Assembly (NCBI GenBank): GCA_934695425.1
Contig: CAKUVH010000012.1
Span: 1-19,898, forward strand
Origin: an uncultured Eubacteriales bacterium
Lineage (GTDB): Bacteria; Bacillota; Clostridia; Oscillospirales; Acutalibacteraceae
DNA length: 19,898 nucleotides
Direction: 5' to 3'
Positions 11,909 to 19,874 of this stretch are shown one piece after another; position 1 is the stretch's first letter, and each line of letters begins with the position of its first letter. Position numbers and translations under genes: made by a program. The notes beneath the pieces were generated by a model that was not told the origin of the DNA, ran no database searches, and worked only from the letters and a program-made list of their open reading frames with translations.

Positions 11909-13195
11909 TCATCCAAGCAATGATGATTGAGCACTGATAAGATATTTTATAAAACTTTCTTTCGAAAGCGGAATTTCGGTCTCTTTTCCGTGAAGCATTT
12001 CTTTTATTTTTACCTTGTTATTTTTGAGCTCTTCTTCGCCCAATACCACAACAAAGGTTGCATTTATTCTGTCGGCGTACTTCATTTGAGATTTCAAGCT
12101 TTTATCGGTAATATCGCATTCACAGGATACGCCTGATCTTCTCATTACTTCGCACATTTTAACTGCGAATCTTTTTGCTTCTTCGCCTACAGATGCCACG
12201 AAAATTTCGATATTTTGAGGAGGATCAAAATTTATGCCCCTCTTCTCCATAATCATTCTGACTCTTTCCATACCTATTCCACAGCCTAGTGCGGGCAAAT
12301 CGGGGCCGCCCATAAGCTTTGATAATTCATCATACCGTCCGCCTCCGCCAACGGTGATGTTTTCACCATCAACCTCACAAATAAATTCAAAAACGGTTTT
12401 TGAATAATAATCCAATCCTCTCACTATATATGGGTTGACGGTGTAGATAATTCCCAGTGAATCAAGTGTCTTTTTGACACTTTCGAAATGAGTCGAGCAT
12501 TCACCACAAATATAATCCAAAATTACAGGAGCGTTTTCACAAACTATTTTACAGTCATCATTTTTGCAATCAAAAATTCTGAGAGGATTTCTCGAGAGCC
12601 TGTCTCTACAGGTCTCACAAAGGCTGTCTTTTTTTGTTTCGAAATAACGTCTAACGGCTTCATTGTATTTCTTGCGGCACCCTGAACAACCGATTGAATT
12701 AATTTCAATAGACGCATTTCTTATGTGTACCCTTCCTAAAATAGCCTTCACTAAGCAGATTAACTCAACGTCGGCTAAATAGGAAGTGGTACCGAATATC
12801 TCCAAACCGAATTGGAAGAATTCACGAAGCCTGCCGGACTGGGGCTTTTCATAACGATAACAAGAAGATTCATACATTAGCTTTAGGGGCAAGGTCGAAT
12901 TATGCAACCCGTTTTCCAACACTGCCCGAAGAACCGGTGAGGTGCCCTCGGGACGTAAAGTTACACTTCTCCCGCCTTTGTCCTCAAAGGTGTACATTTC
13001 TTTTTGGACAACATCCGAACTATCGCCGACAGAGCGGTCAAAAAGTTCTGTGGACTCTAAAACCGGGGTACGAATCAGCTTAAATCCGTAGAATTCAGCT
13101 TCTTCCCTCATTATTTTCCCCAATGTCTCGTAATTGCGGGCTTCGTTTGGTAAGAGATCCTGCATTCCTCTTATCCGTTTGGAAATCAAATTCAC
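11909..13195 (-). CDS. hisS: Histidyl-tRNA synthetase
   Basis: This 428-residue class II synthetase charges tRNA-His with histidine. RGMQDLLP opens the catalytic domain, TLRPEGTSPVLRA follows, and motif 2 is the YRYEKPQSGRLREFFQFGLE stretch. The histidine-specific IVRGLDYYSKTVFEF and the motif 3 region LGCGIGMERVRMIM complete the active site. The C-terminal anticodon-binding domain runs from about residue 330. An insertion with several Cys pairs (CSGCRKKY, CETCRDRL, CGECSTHF) is present, which may bind metal. The start codon is GTG at 13195, supported by GGAGG seven to eight bases upstream. It follows mgsA by about 90 bp on the same strand. No T-box leader is seen. Confidence 0.95.
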   Translation of the reverse strand: MNLISKRIRGMQDLLPNEARNYETLGKIMREEAEFYGFKLIRTPVLESTELFDRSVGDSSDVVQKEMYTFEDKGGRSVTLRPEGTSPVLRAVLENGLHNSTLPLKLMYESSCYRYEKPQSGRLREFFQFGLEIFGTTSYLADVELICLVKAILGRVHIRNASIEINSIGCSGCRKKYNEAVRRYFETKKDSLCETCRDRLSRNPLRIFDCKNDDCKIVCENAPVILDYICGECSTHFESVKKTLDSLGIIYTVNPYIVRGLDYYSKTVFEFICEVDGENITVGGGGRYDELSKLMGGPDLPALGCGIGMERVRMIMEKRGINFDPPQNIEIFVASVGEEAKRFAVKMCEVMRRSGVSCECDITDKSLKSQMKYADRINATFVVVLGEEELKNNKVKIKEMLHGKETEIPLSKESFIKYLISAQSSLLG

Positions 13196-13286
13196 AACTA
13201 TTCCTCCAATTTTCTTCCGACAAATAAAGCGACTTTAATGACACATTATCAACTACAAAGCCGGCCGAGCGCCAGAAGCGGGAAGC

Positions 13287-13691
13287 CTAAATCATAGGCC
13301 TGCCGACATTTCTCCAATCCAAATCTCCTCTTTCGAGTCCATGGATGAGAACTTCTGCTGTAGCTATGTTAGTTGCAACCGGTATGGTATGTACGTCGCA
13401 AAGTCTCAAAAGATCCTCCTCAGATTTTCCCATAAGTTCCGGGTGAACGGCATCTCTAAAAAAGATTAGCATGTCTACTTCTCCACAAGAAATTCGGGAA
13501 GAAATCTGTTGACAGCCTCCTTGAGGACCTCCCAAAAATTTTACAACTCTTAAGCCGGTAGCATCCGACACCAGTTTCCCTGTCGAAGCTGTGGCACAAA
13601 GTTTATGGCGACTAAGCACACCACAATATGCGATACAAAATCTTACCATTAATTCTTTTTTTACATCTTGAGCGACGAGTGCAATATTCAT
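13287..13691 (-). CDS. mgsA: Methylglyoxal synthase-like protein with altered active site
   Basis: This 134-residue MGS-like-domain protein aligns end to end with bacterial MgsA, which turns dihydroxyacetone phosphate into methylglyoxal. The framework is kept: VAQDVKKELM, ATASTGKLV, FLGGPQGG, DMLIFFRD and HTIPVATNIATAEVLIHG. Key positions differ, however. The E. coli catalytic Asp71, in GGDQQ, is Cys60 here (GGCQQ, codon TGT). The PHDPD loop bearing His98 and Asp101 is replaced by ELMGKS. His19 of the AHD motif is Gln8, and the phosphate-site TGTTG is TASTG. Asp9 (E. coli Asp20) remains. The frame is intact with a strong AGGAGG site, so this is not simple decay. It may be inactive as a synthase or have a changed role. 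Confidence 0.85.
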   Translation of the reverse strand: MNIALVAQDVKKELMVRFCIAYCGVLSRHKLCATASTGKLVSDATGLRVVKFLGGPQGGCQQISSRISCGEVDMLIFFRDAVHPELMGKSEEDLLRLCDVHTIPVATNIATAEVLIHGLERGDLDWRNVGRPMI

Positions 13692-13818
13692 TCGTTTATC
13701 CTCCTAAAATTATGATATATATATAATTTTTAAAATAAATCCATGTGCATATCAAATTATAATATACTTCAAATCTCGGATTATCGCTTAAAAACTATCT
13801 ATATGGGGTTCGGTATTA

Positions 13819-13824
13819 ATTATA
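13819..13824 (-). promoter_or_regulatory. Extended -10 promoter candidate upstream of mgsA
   Basis: On the minus strand TGGTATAAT gives an extended -10 element (TATAAT at 13824-13819), with no good -35. Predicted start is about 13812, leaving a ~120-base leader before mgsA. Confidence 0.45.
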
Positions 13825-13949
13825 CCACATTCTTTCCGAAATTTCCAGCCATATCGAAATTTTTTAGCTGCAAAAAAGAATTTCCACTTCTGTGATAACT
13901 CTTCGCGCTTATTTGTCAAGGTTTTTTGCAGTGAACTCACTGCTTTATT

Positions 13950-13978
13950 ATAGTAACATATTTCCAAAAAATTGTCAA
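13950..13978 (-). promoter_or_regulatory. Second promoter candidate for mgsA-hisS
   Basis: Minus strand: perfect TTGACA (13978-13973), a 17-base spacer and TACTAT (13955-13950). The predicted start (~13943) falls at a 6-bp hairpin GCAGTG-AACT-CACTGC (13928-13943). The gap 13692-14031 otherwise shows no gene. Confidence 0.5.
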
Positions 13979-14031
13979 TTGTTTTATGAAGTAAATTTAT
14001 TCGACTTTAAGCGCGCGAAAAATGTATAATT

Positions 14032-16020
14032 TTACCAATTTAGTTCGAAGTATGAATTCATGATGTCTCGAGCCACGTTTTTTGACGCCATTCCGGTTTT
14101 TCCGTGGGCGATTACGACCGAAATTGCTATTTGAGGATCATCATAGGGCGCATAGCAAATAAATGTCGTGTGGTCAGAGCCCGAATTCTGTGCAGTACCG
14201 GTTTTTGCAGCGATGGGAATGGGATACGACGCAAAATCTCTTGCGGTACCCGAAAGGGCAACTTCTCGCATCGAAGATTGAACTGCTTTTAAATTTTCTT
14301 CGGAAATATTCAAGTTTTCAATAACCTCGGGTGCAATTTCCCTTATTACTTTGTTTCGGGAATAGTCTGTGATTTTATTTACCAAATGAGTTTTATACCT
14401 GACGCCGTTATTGGCAATTGTTGCGACATATGTTGCCAGTTGAACGGGGGTTATCATGTTGTCCGACTGCCCTATTGCCGCTTGAGACGAACCGGATTCA
14501 TACCAATGAGCTCCCACAGCCTTGGAATGTTCGGGTCCGGCAACGATCCCGGAGCTTTCGCCGACTTCTATGCCGGTTTTCACTCCTATTCCGAATTTAT
14601 TCGCGTATTCCTTTAATAAATCCGCACCAAGACGTCTTCCGAGCTCCGCAAAATAAACATTACAAGATTTCGAAAGAGCAAGTTTTAAATTGGCTGCTCC
14701 GTGAACACCCATACATCTTAAACGGTAACCGGAGTAATAATTAAAGCTTCCGCCGCATGTAATAGTTTCGTCAGGGGTAATTTTTCCGCTGTCAAGAGCG
14801 GCGCATGCGACCAAAGGCTTATAAATCGAGCCCGGCGCATATGCTCCCAAAAATGCACGGTTCAAAAGCGGCACGGCTTTGTCGTTTGCAAGTTCGGAGT
14901 AATAAGATTTATCCTCCATGAAGCGTGTCAAATCGTACCCGGGGTAAGTTGAAGCTGCTAAAACAGAAAAATCTTTTACATTTAATACGACAGCCGCCCC
15001 CGAAACACAGTCCGAGGCGCCAAGGTGAGCTTTCTCGACGTTTTCTTTTAAAGACTTATTCGCAACCTCCTGCAATTTGGACGAAAGCGTTAAAAATACT
15101 GTATTGCCTGATTTTGCGGGCTCTTTTTCCGAAACATCTATGACTCCGCCCTCGCGGGACATTTGCATCATTCTTTTTCCGCCAAAACCTCGGAGTTCAT
15201 CCTCAAAAACCGCTTCTATTCCCGTCTTGCCGATCAGTGCGTCCATGGGGTAGGAATCTTTTCTCTTTTCATACTCTTCGCCGGACATAAAACCTGTATA
15301 TCCGACTATATGCGGGGCGACTTCTCCGTTTATATACTTTCTTATAAGTGAAGTTTGGATTCTTACGCCTTTTAAATCTTTAAATCTTTCCGAAATTATT
15401 ATAACGGCATCTTTTGATACGCTGTCGCACAAAATATACGGCATGGATTTAAGATAATACCCGCCACTCTTTTCCATATTATATTTAACACTGCAGACGA
15501 CTCTTCGATCTGCATCGGAGTAATCTCCTATTTTGTATCTTTCACACATCTTTTTGATACATTCTTCTGCCGAGGCGTTTTCGCCTAAATTCAAAGTCTT
15601 TTTCAAACTCAAAATTTGGCTTTCGTGCCCTTGAGTAAAATAAAATCCGTTCTTATCAATTCCTATCGGCAGAATATCGATCCACTCATTATCGAGTGCT
15701 TCCAACAGTCTCACAACTTTTAATATTAAATCATTTTCCGTGCCTTTTTCAATGAGCAACCTATCAAGCACTATTTTGTAACCCATGTCATTAACCGCAA
15801 GGCCGACTCCGTTGCAGTCCAGGATTTCGCCTCGGACAGGGTCGGTTTTCACAAAATAAATATTACTGCTGTTTGCTCTTATTTTATACTCTTCGGTATT
15901 TATTATCTGCCAATCGACGAGCCGTGTTACAAACACTCCGCAAACCACGGCAGCAGACCCAAGCAGGATCAAATATCTTTTCATATTAATATCTTTAGGA
16001 TTTATTTTGCTCACCTTCAT
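14032..16020 (-). CDS. mrdA: Penicillin-binding protein 2 (elongasome D,D-transpeptidase)
   Basis: This 662-residue class B PBP cross-links peptidoglycan for the MreB-directed cylinder-wall machine. A short cytoplasmic start and one membrane anchor (about residues 15-33) are followed by the pedestal with DPVRGEILDCNG and IVGYTGFMSGEEY. The transpeptidase domain carries SIYK (398-401), SCN (452-454) and KTGTAQ (606-611). It is the last gene of mreB-mreC-mreD-mrdA and overlaps mreD by 26 bp. The ATG at 16020 is inside the mreD end and suggests coupling. Further starts are possible at 15984 (MKRYL) and, less likely, 16065. None has a strong ribosome site. Beyond it, no rodA or min gene follows as often seen in Clostridia. 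Confidence 0.93.
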   Translation of the reverse strand: MKVSKINPKDINMKRYLILLGSAAVVCGVFVTRLVDWQIINTEEYKIRANSSNIYFVKTDPVRGEILDCNGVGLAVNDMGYKIVLDRLLIEKGTENDLILKVVRLLEALDNEWIDILPIGIDKNGFYFTQGHESQILSLKKTLNLGENASAEECIKKMCERYKIGDYSDADRRVVCSVKYNMEKSGGYYLKSMPYILCDSVSKDAVIIISERFKDLKGVRIQTSLIRKYINGEVAPHIVGYTGFMSGEEYEKRKDSYPMDALIGKTGIEAVFEDELRGFGGKRMMQMSREGGVIDVSEKEPAKSGNTVFLTLSSKLQEVANKSLKENVEKAHLGASDCVSGAAVVLNVKDFSVLAASTYPGYDLTRFMEDKSYYSELANDKAVPLLNRAFLGAYAPGSIYKPLVACAALDSGKITPDETITCGGSFNYYSGYRLRCMGVHGAANLKLALSKSCNVYFAELGRRLGADLLKEYANKFGIGVKTGIEVGESSGIVAGPEHSKAVGAHWYESGSSQAAIGQSDNMITPVQLATYVATIANNGVRYKTHLVNKITDYSRNKVIREIAPEVIENLNISEENLKAVQSSMREVALSGTARDFASYPIPIAAKTGTAQNSGSDHTTFICYAPYDDPQIAISVVIAHGKTGMASKNVARDIMNSYFELNW

Positions 16021-16531
16021 TTCTGCGTATGTAATAAGAAATAAACCTGTTTGTAAAAAACACAAGGGGAGATATAAGCAAAGAATAAAGAATTGTCGGC
16101 AAACAAATCATATTCCACGCGTAAAGCCCGTTGTCGTATCCGCAAATCAAATACAAAAAGCAAAATTTTAAAAACAATATAAAAGTAAGTATGAATAAAT
16201 CAAATGCCAAAAACGAAAAAATATTTACATTATAGAAGTAGCTTGTCAACACGCCGAGTACATATCCCATCACGCAAAACACAAGCGCAAAACATCCGAG
16301 CGGTGTTCCGAAGGATAAATCAATTAAAAATCCGCAAAATATACCGAAAAACATTGCGGTGTATTCCCGTTCAAATAATGATATCGAAACAAATGCCGAC
16401 ACAAGCAAAAGCGGGCGAATACCCATAATCGAAATGCCTGCTCCCGGGGCTTGTTCTATCGCGTACAAAACCAAAATCCAAAAAATATAAACAATAAATC
16501 TACAGCAATCTTTAAATCTAAGTGTTTCCAT
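15995..16531 (-). CDS. mreD: Rod shape-determining protein MreD
   Basis: This 178-residue integral membrane protein has five to six hydrophobic helices and the family-typical GIRPLLLVSAFVSISLFERE and FGIFCGFLIDLSFGTPLG segments. MreD is the poorly conserved membrane partner of MreC and PBP2 in the elongasome. Position between mreC (25 bp upstream) and mrdA (overlapping) makes the call secure. AAGGAG precedes the ATG. The C-terminal tail (RRNEGEQNKS) is polar, and its DNA contains the chosen mrdA start. Confidence 0.88.
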   Translation of the reverse strand: METLRFKDCCRFIVYIFWILVLYAIEQAPGAGISIMGIRPLLLVSAFVSISLFEREYTAMFFGIFCGFLIDLSFGTPLGCFALVFCVMGYVLGVLTSYFYNVNIFSFLAFDLFILTFILFLKFCFLYLICGYDNGLYAWNMICLPTILYSLLISPLVFFTNRFISYYIRRNEGEQNKS

Positions 16532-16556
16532 TTGTATCTCCTTAAAACAAAATCTA

Positions 16557-17417
16557 TTATTCAGACGCCAAAAGACTTATCTCACCCTTGCCTTGGAAAT
16601 CAGTTATTACAAACACATCTTTTATTTCTTTTAGGTTTTCAAAAGGCTCCAAAGTGGCATAATATGCCGATTCGTAGTCATCATAACTAATCTCGGATAT
16701 TTTCCCTATCTTTAAATTTTTGGGGTACAATCCGCTAAGTCCGCCGGTGACTACAATGTCTCCGTTTTTCATTTGGCTTTGAGCGGGAATGAAATTCATT
16801 CTTGTTAAATTTTCGGCAGCTTTTTCAACTGTGCCCGAAATAACGCCGCTGTCGCCCGTCACGGAATCGTAGACGCCTATTTTTGAATCGGGAGAAAGAA
16901 TCGTTTTTACTCTTGCAGAGGAGAAACTCACGTTACAAACCGTACCGACAAGACCGTTCTCGGTTATAACCGCATCTCCTTTTGAAATGCCCGAACCCGT
17001 GCCGTGATCAATCGCAAAATCGCCGAAAAATTCATTGGGATACCTACCTATCACGGACGCCGAAACAAATTTAAGGCTGTTATTTGCTTTTTTAAAGTCA
17101 TAATATTTTGCAAAACGTGCATTTTCACGCTTAACATCATGATAATCGACCGTAATGTCACGGAGCTCGCTTATTTCACGTTTTAGAGATGCGTTCTCTT
17201 CTTTAAGCCTGTCTTTTTCTTCAAAATACCCAAAAAACCCCGAGATTCCGTCCGAAACATACGCCGCGCATTTTTGGAAAGGGCTTGCGATCGCAGAACA
17301 TGTATTCGTTACCACGTTGTTTTTCGAGTCAATCGAACTATACAAAAGGACACCCAAAACTATCAAAATCGTACCGCATACAATTTTGAAAGCGTTACTT
17401 TTAAAATAATATTTCAA
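16557..17417 (-). CDS. mreC: Rod shape-determining protein MreC
   Basis: This 286-residue protein has one N-terminal membrane helix (about residues 9-28), a coiled coil (about 60-95, rich in E, K and L heptads) and a beta-rich extracellular domain. The domain starts at VSASVIGRYPNEFFGDFAID and includes the GDAVITENGLVGTV and GDIVVTGGLSGLYP repeats typical of MreC. It links cytoplasmic MreB with PBP2 outside. The start is the TTG at 17417. GGGAGG (17430-17425) lies exactly seven bases upstream, while another in-frame TTG at 17438 overlaps or precedes that site and is unlikely. The gene lies 35 bp after mreB. Confidence 0.92.
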   Translation of the reverse strand: MKYYFKSNAFKIVCGTILIVLGVLLYSSIDSKNNVVTNTCSAIASPFQKCAAYVSDGISGFFGYFEEKDRLKEENASLKREISELRDITVDYHDVKRENARFAKYYDFKKANNSLKFVSASVIGRYPNEFFGDFAIDHGTGSGISKGDAVITENGLVGTVCNVSFSSARVKTILSPDSKIGVYDSVTGDSGVISGTVEKAAENLTRMNFIPAQSQMKNGDIVVTGGLSGLYPKNLKIGKISEISYDDYESAYYATLEPFENLKEIKDVFVITDFQGKGEISLLASE

Positions 17418-17452
17418 AAATATACCTCCCGCGAACAATTTAGTTTAAAATT

Positions 17453-18463
17453 TTAGCGAGATTTACGACCTTTATAATATTCTCTGGGCATAGAAACTTC
17501 CAAACATTTTCCTGTTCCGTCAACCACGCAATCGAGCGGTCTTTCAGCAACGTAAACCGGCATTCCGGTGTTATCGGATATCAAAGTATCGAGCCCCCTC
17601 AAAAGTGCGCCGCCTCCCGTGAGCATTATGCCATGGTCTATTATGTCAGCCGAAAGCTCCGGTGGAGTGTTTTCCAAAGTGCTTTTTACGGCGTTCACTA
17701 TGCATTTTAAAGGTTCGGCCAAAGCTTCTCTTACTTCCGCGGAAGTTATTACGATATTTTTTGGGAGACCGTCAAGTAAATTTCTTCCTTTTATGCTCAT
17801 TTCTCCCTCGTCATCGTACGGCACCGCTGAACCCATATTTATTTTGATGTCTTCGGCTGTGCGTTCGCCGATAAGCAAATTATATTTTCTTTTTACATAA
17901 GAAATTATAGCTTCATCCAATTTATCTCCTGCAACTCTTTCGGAAGTTGCGGTAACTATATCGCCGAGCGAAATAACAGCCACTTCGGATGTTCCTCCGC
18001 CGATATCCACGACCATGCTTCCTGTGGGTTCCGAAACCGGCAGCCCTGCTCCTATTGCCGCAGCCATGGGCTCTTCTATTAATTCAACAACTCCTGCCCC
18101 GGCTTGTTTTGCAGCGTCCTCAACGGCTCTTCTTTCGACTTCTGTAACGCCTGACGGAATGCAAATTACAACTCTCGGTCTGCTGAAGAACATACTTCTT
18201 ACAGATTTACATATAAAGTATTTAAGCATGCTGGCTGTGACGTCAAAATCAGCAATAACGCCGTCTTTGAGAGGCCTTACCGCAACTATGGACCCGGGTG
18301 TCCTTCCTATCATATTTTTTGCCTGCGAACCCACCGCCAAGACATTGTCTGTTCGCATATCCATGGCAACCACCGATGGTTCCCTCTTTATTATTCCTTT
18401 TCCTTTTAAAAACACAAGCGTGTTTGCAGTACCCAAATCTATTCCTATTTCTTTTGAAAACAT
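17453..18463 (-). CDS. mreB: Actin-like rod shape-determining protein MreB
   Basis: This 336-residue bacterial actin forms membrane-bound filaments that guide lateral wall synthesis. Phosphate-1 motif GIDLGTANTLVF (residues 7-18), phosphate-2 motif VVDIGGGTSEVAVI, RPRVVICIPSGVTEVERRAV and the adenosine motif MLTGGGALLRGLD are all intact. The start at 18463 (MFSKEIG) is chosen because AGGAGG lies just upstream and it fits the family; an upstream in-frame codon at 18499 adds 12 unlikely residues. It is the first gene of mreBCD-mrdA and has an extended -10 promoter about 35 bp before its start. It implies a rod or at least laterally growing cell. Confidence 0.96.
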   Translation of the reverse strand: MFSKEIGIDLGTANTLVFLKGKGIIKREPSVVAMDMRTDNVLAVGSQAKNMIGRTPGSIVAVRPLKDGVIADFDVTASMLKYFICKSVRSMFFSRPRVVICIPSGVTEVERRAVEDAAKQAGAGVVELIEEPMAAAIGAGLPVSEPTGSMVVDIGGGTSEVAVISLGDIVTATSERVAGDKLDEAIISYVKRKYNLLIGERTAEDIKINMGSAVPYDDEGEMSIKGRNLLDGLPKNIVITSAEVREALAEPLKCIVNAVKSTLENTPPELSADIIDHGIMLTGGGALLRGLDTLISDNTGMPVYVAERPLDCVVDGTGKCLEVSMPREYYKGRKSR

Positions 18464-18504
18464 TTTAATATTCCTCCTGTTTATAATGGCGAGTAGCATA
18501 ATAA

Positions 18505-18513
18505 ATTATATCA
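18505..18513 (-). promoter_or_regulatory. Extended -10 promoter of the mre operon
   Basis: The minus strand reads TGATATAAT, with TG at 18513-18512 and TATAAT at 18510-18505, predicting a start near 18498 and a ~35-base leader. The -35 region is weak. Confidence 0.6.
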
Positions 18514-18590
18514 CAAAACAGTATATATATTTCCACATATTTAAATATTTAGAAAAAATAAATTAATTTATACACGAATCGCCCACAAAG

Positions 18591-19052
18591 TTATTTTCCG
18601 GTAGATCCAAAACCTTTTTCCCCGCGCGAAGTGTCATCCAAATTTTCAACCTCAACCATAGGAAAGGATTTTACAGGCATTATCACCATTTGAGCCACTC
18701 TTTCGCCGGGTTGAATGCGATATTCTTTATCACTTGTATTATAAAGTCCCGCACAAATTTCGCCTCGATAATCACTGTCGACGACTCCCACGCCGTTTGA
18801 AAGAGTAATCCCGTGCTTAATCGCCAGGCCGCTCCTTGCAAAAATAAACGCCGCATATTCGCTGCCGGGTATACTTATAGCAAAGCCGCACGGCACCAAA
18901 ACGTGTTTGCCGGGCTTTAAAATAATTTCTTCATCTATGCATGCATGCAAATCCATTCCCGCTGAACCAACTGTTGCAATTTTTGGTATAATTGCCTTTT
19001 CGGATTTTTTGCAAAATTTTAATGTTTTTTTCTCTTGACTTTTGTTTTCCAC
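18591..19052 (-). CDS. dut: dUTP pyrophosphatase (deoxyuridine 5'-triphosphate nucleotidohydrolase)
   Basis: This 153-residue trimeric dUTPase hydrolyses dUTP to dUMP, keeping uracil out of DNA and feeding dTMP synthesis. All five motifs are present: VGSAGMDLHA (I), ARSGLAIKHGI (II), GVGVVDSDYRGEI (III), PGERVAQMVI (IV) and the C-terminal RGEKGFGSTGK (V), whose arm closes over the active site. Length is normal. The start codon is GTG at 19052 with AAGGA eight bases upstream. An ATG between them is in another frame. It lies 127 bp before mreB and ends close to the mre promoter. Confidence 0.95.
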   Translation of the reverse strand: MENKSQEKKTLKFCKKSEKAIIPKIATVGSAGMDLHACIDEEIILKPGKHVLVPCGFAISIPGSEYAAFIFARSGLAIKHGITLSNGVGVVDSDYRGEICAGLYNTSDKEYRIQPGERVAQMVIMPVKSFPMVEVENLDDTSRGEKGFGSTGK

Positions 19053-19472
19053 AATATCATTCCTTTTTTCAACATTCGTATGTTTATATTTTTGAATTTC
19101 TTCAAACCCGCATCAGTTTTGAGTTAAAAGGAATCATTTTTAAAAAAGTTTTCCTCATTTTCCACAAGATTTTCAACATTTCATTTAAAAACAGATTTGT
19201 TTTTTAAAAACATTAACCAAAAATAAGAAATATCACGCTGTTTTATTCTATATTTTCAAATTTTGGTATTTTAAAAATATCAAAATCACTTTTTTGAGCA
19301 AAATTTTAAACATACAGTATATACTATACCACATTTATGCAATAATTCGAAATGTTTTTTTAATATGATAAATTTAAAACATAAAATAATTATGTTTAAT
19401 GCACATTAGTTTTCTACATTGAGTCTAAAAATTATAAATTACGTAGAATGACATATTTTTTAAAAAAATGGG
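19053..19472. other. AT-rich intergenic region between dut and the 5S genes
   Basis: About 420 bases of very AT-rich sequence without a supported gene. TTTTCCACA (19158-19166) and TTTTCAACA (19170-19178) resemble weak DnaA boxes but are isolated. Short palindromic runs occur. Upstream signals for dut may lie here, but I cannot fix a promoter. Confidence 0.5.
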
Positions 19473-19501
19473 TTGACTTATTTTCGACAATGATATAGAA
19501 T
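19473..19501 (+). promoter_or_regulatory. Promoter of 5S rRNA copy 1
   Basis: TTGACT (19473-19478), a 17-base spacer and TAGAAT (19496-19501). The predicted start is within a base or two of the mature 5S 5' end. Confidence 0.8.
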
Positions 19502-19508
19502 AAATATC

Positions 19509-19624
19509 GTTGGTGTTGATGACGCCGAGGGTACACCCGTTCCCATCTCGAACACGGTAGTTAAGCTCGGTGGTGCTGAAAATACTTGGCTGGCAACGGC
19601 CTGGGAAGATAGGGAAACGCCAAC
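19509..19624 (+). rRNA. rrf: 5S ribosomal RNA, copy 1
   Basis: A 116-base 5S rRNA with the universal CCCGTTCCCATCTCGAACAC and GTTAAGCTCGG segments. Terminal GTTGGTG pairs with CGCCAAC to form helix I. No 16S or 23S gene precedes it. A T-rich run follows directly and would end transcription. Confidence 0.95.
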
Positions 19625-19655
19625 TTTTTTATTTTTATTTTTTTTAATTTTGCTA

Positions 19656-19684
19656 TTGACTTTTCATTTTTTATGTTTTATAAT
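19656..19684 (+). promoter_or_regulatory. Promoter of 5S rRNA copy 2
   Basis: TTGACT (19656-19661), a 17-base spacer and TATAAT (19679-19684) inside the short spacer between two 5S genes. Confidence 0.85.
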
Positions 19685-19691
19685 ATATTTC

Positions 19692-19807
19692 GTTGGTGTT
19701 GATGACGCCGAGGGTACACCCGTTCCCATCTCGAACACGGTAGTTAAGCTCGGTAGTGCTGAAAATACTTGGCTGGCAACGGCCTGGGAAGATAGGGAGA
19801 CGCCAAC
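19692..19807 (+). rRNA. rrf: 5S ribosomal RNA, copy 2
   Basis: 116 bases, differing from copy 1 at two positions (A for G at 19755, G for A at 19799). It starts exactly 183 bp after copy 1 and is followed by the same T-rich tract. Confidence 0.95.
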
Positions 19808-19838
19808 TTTTTTTATTTTTATTTTTTTAATTTTGCTA

Positions 19839-19867
19839 TTGACTTTTCATTTTTTATGTTTTATAAT
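19839..19867 (+). promoter_or_regulatory. Promoter of 5S rRNA copy 3
   Basis: TTGACT (19839-19844), a 17-base spacer and TATAAT (19862-19867), as for copy 2. Confidence 0.85.
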
Positions 19868-19874
19868 ATATTTC

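Noticed and set aside
18015..18566. 183-codon plus-strand frame opposite mreB
   Set aside because: Shadow of mreB codon structure. mreB itself has all its actin motifs.
19150..19180. TTTTCCACA and TTTTCAACA as DnaA boxes of a replication origin
   Set aside because: Only two imperfect boxes, no cluster, and no dnaA, dnaN or other origin-linked gene nearby.
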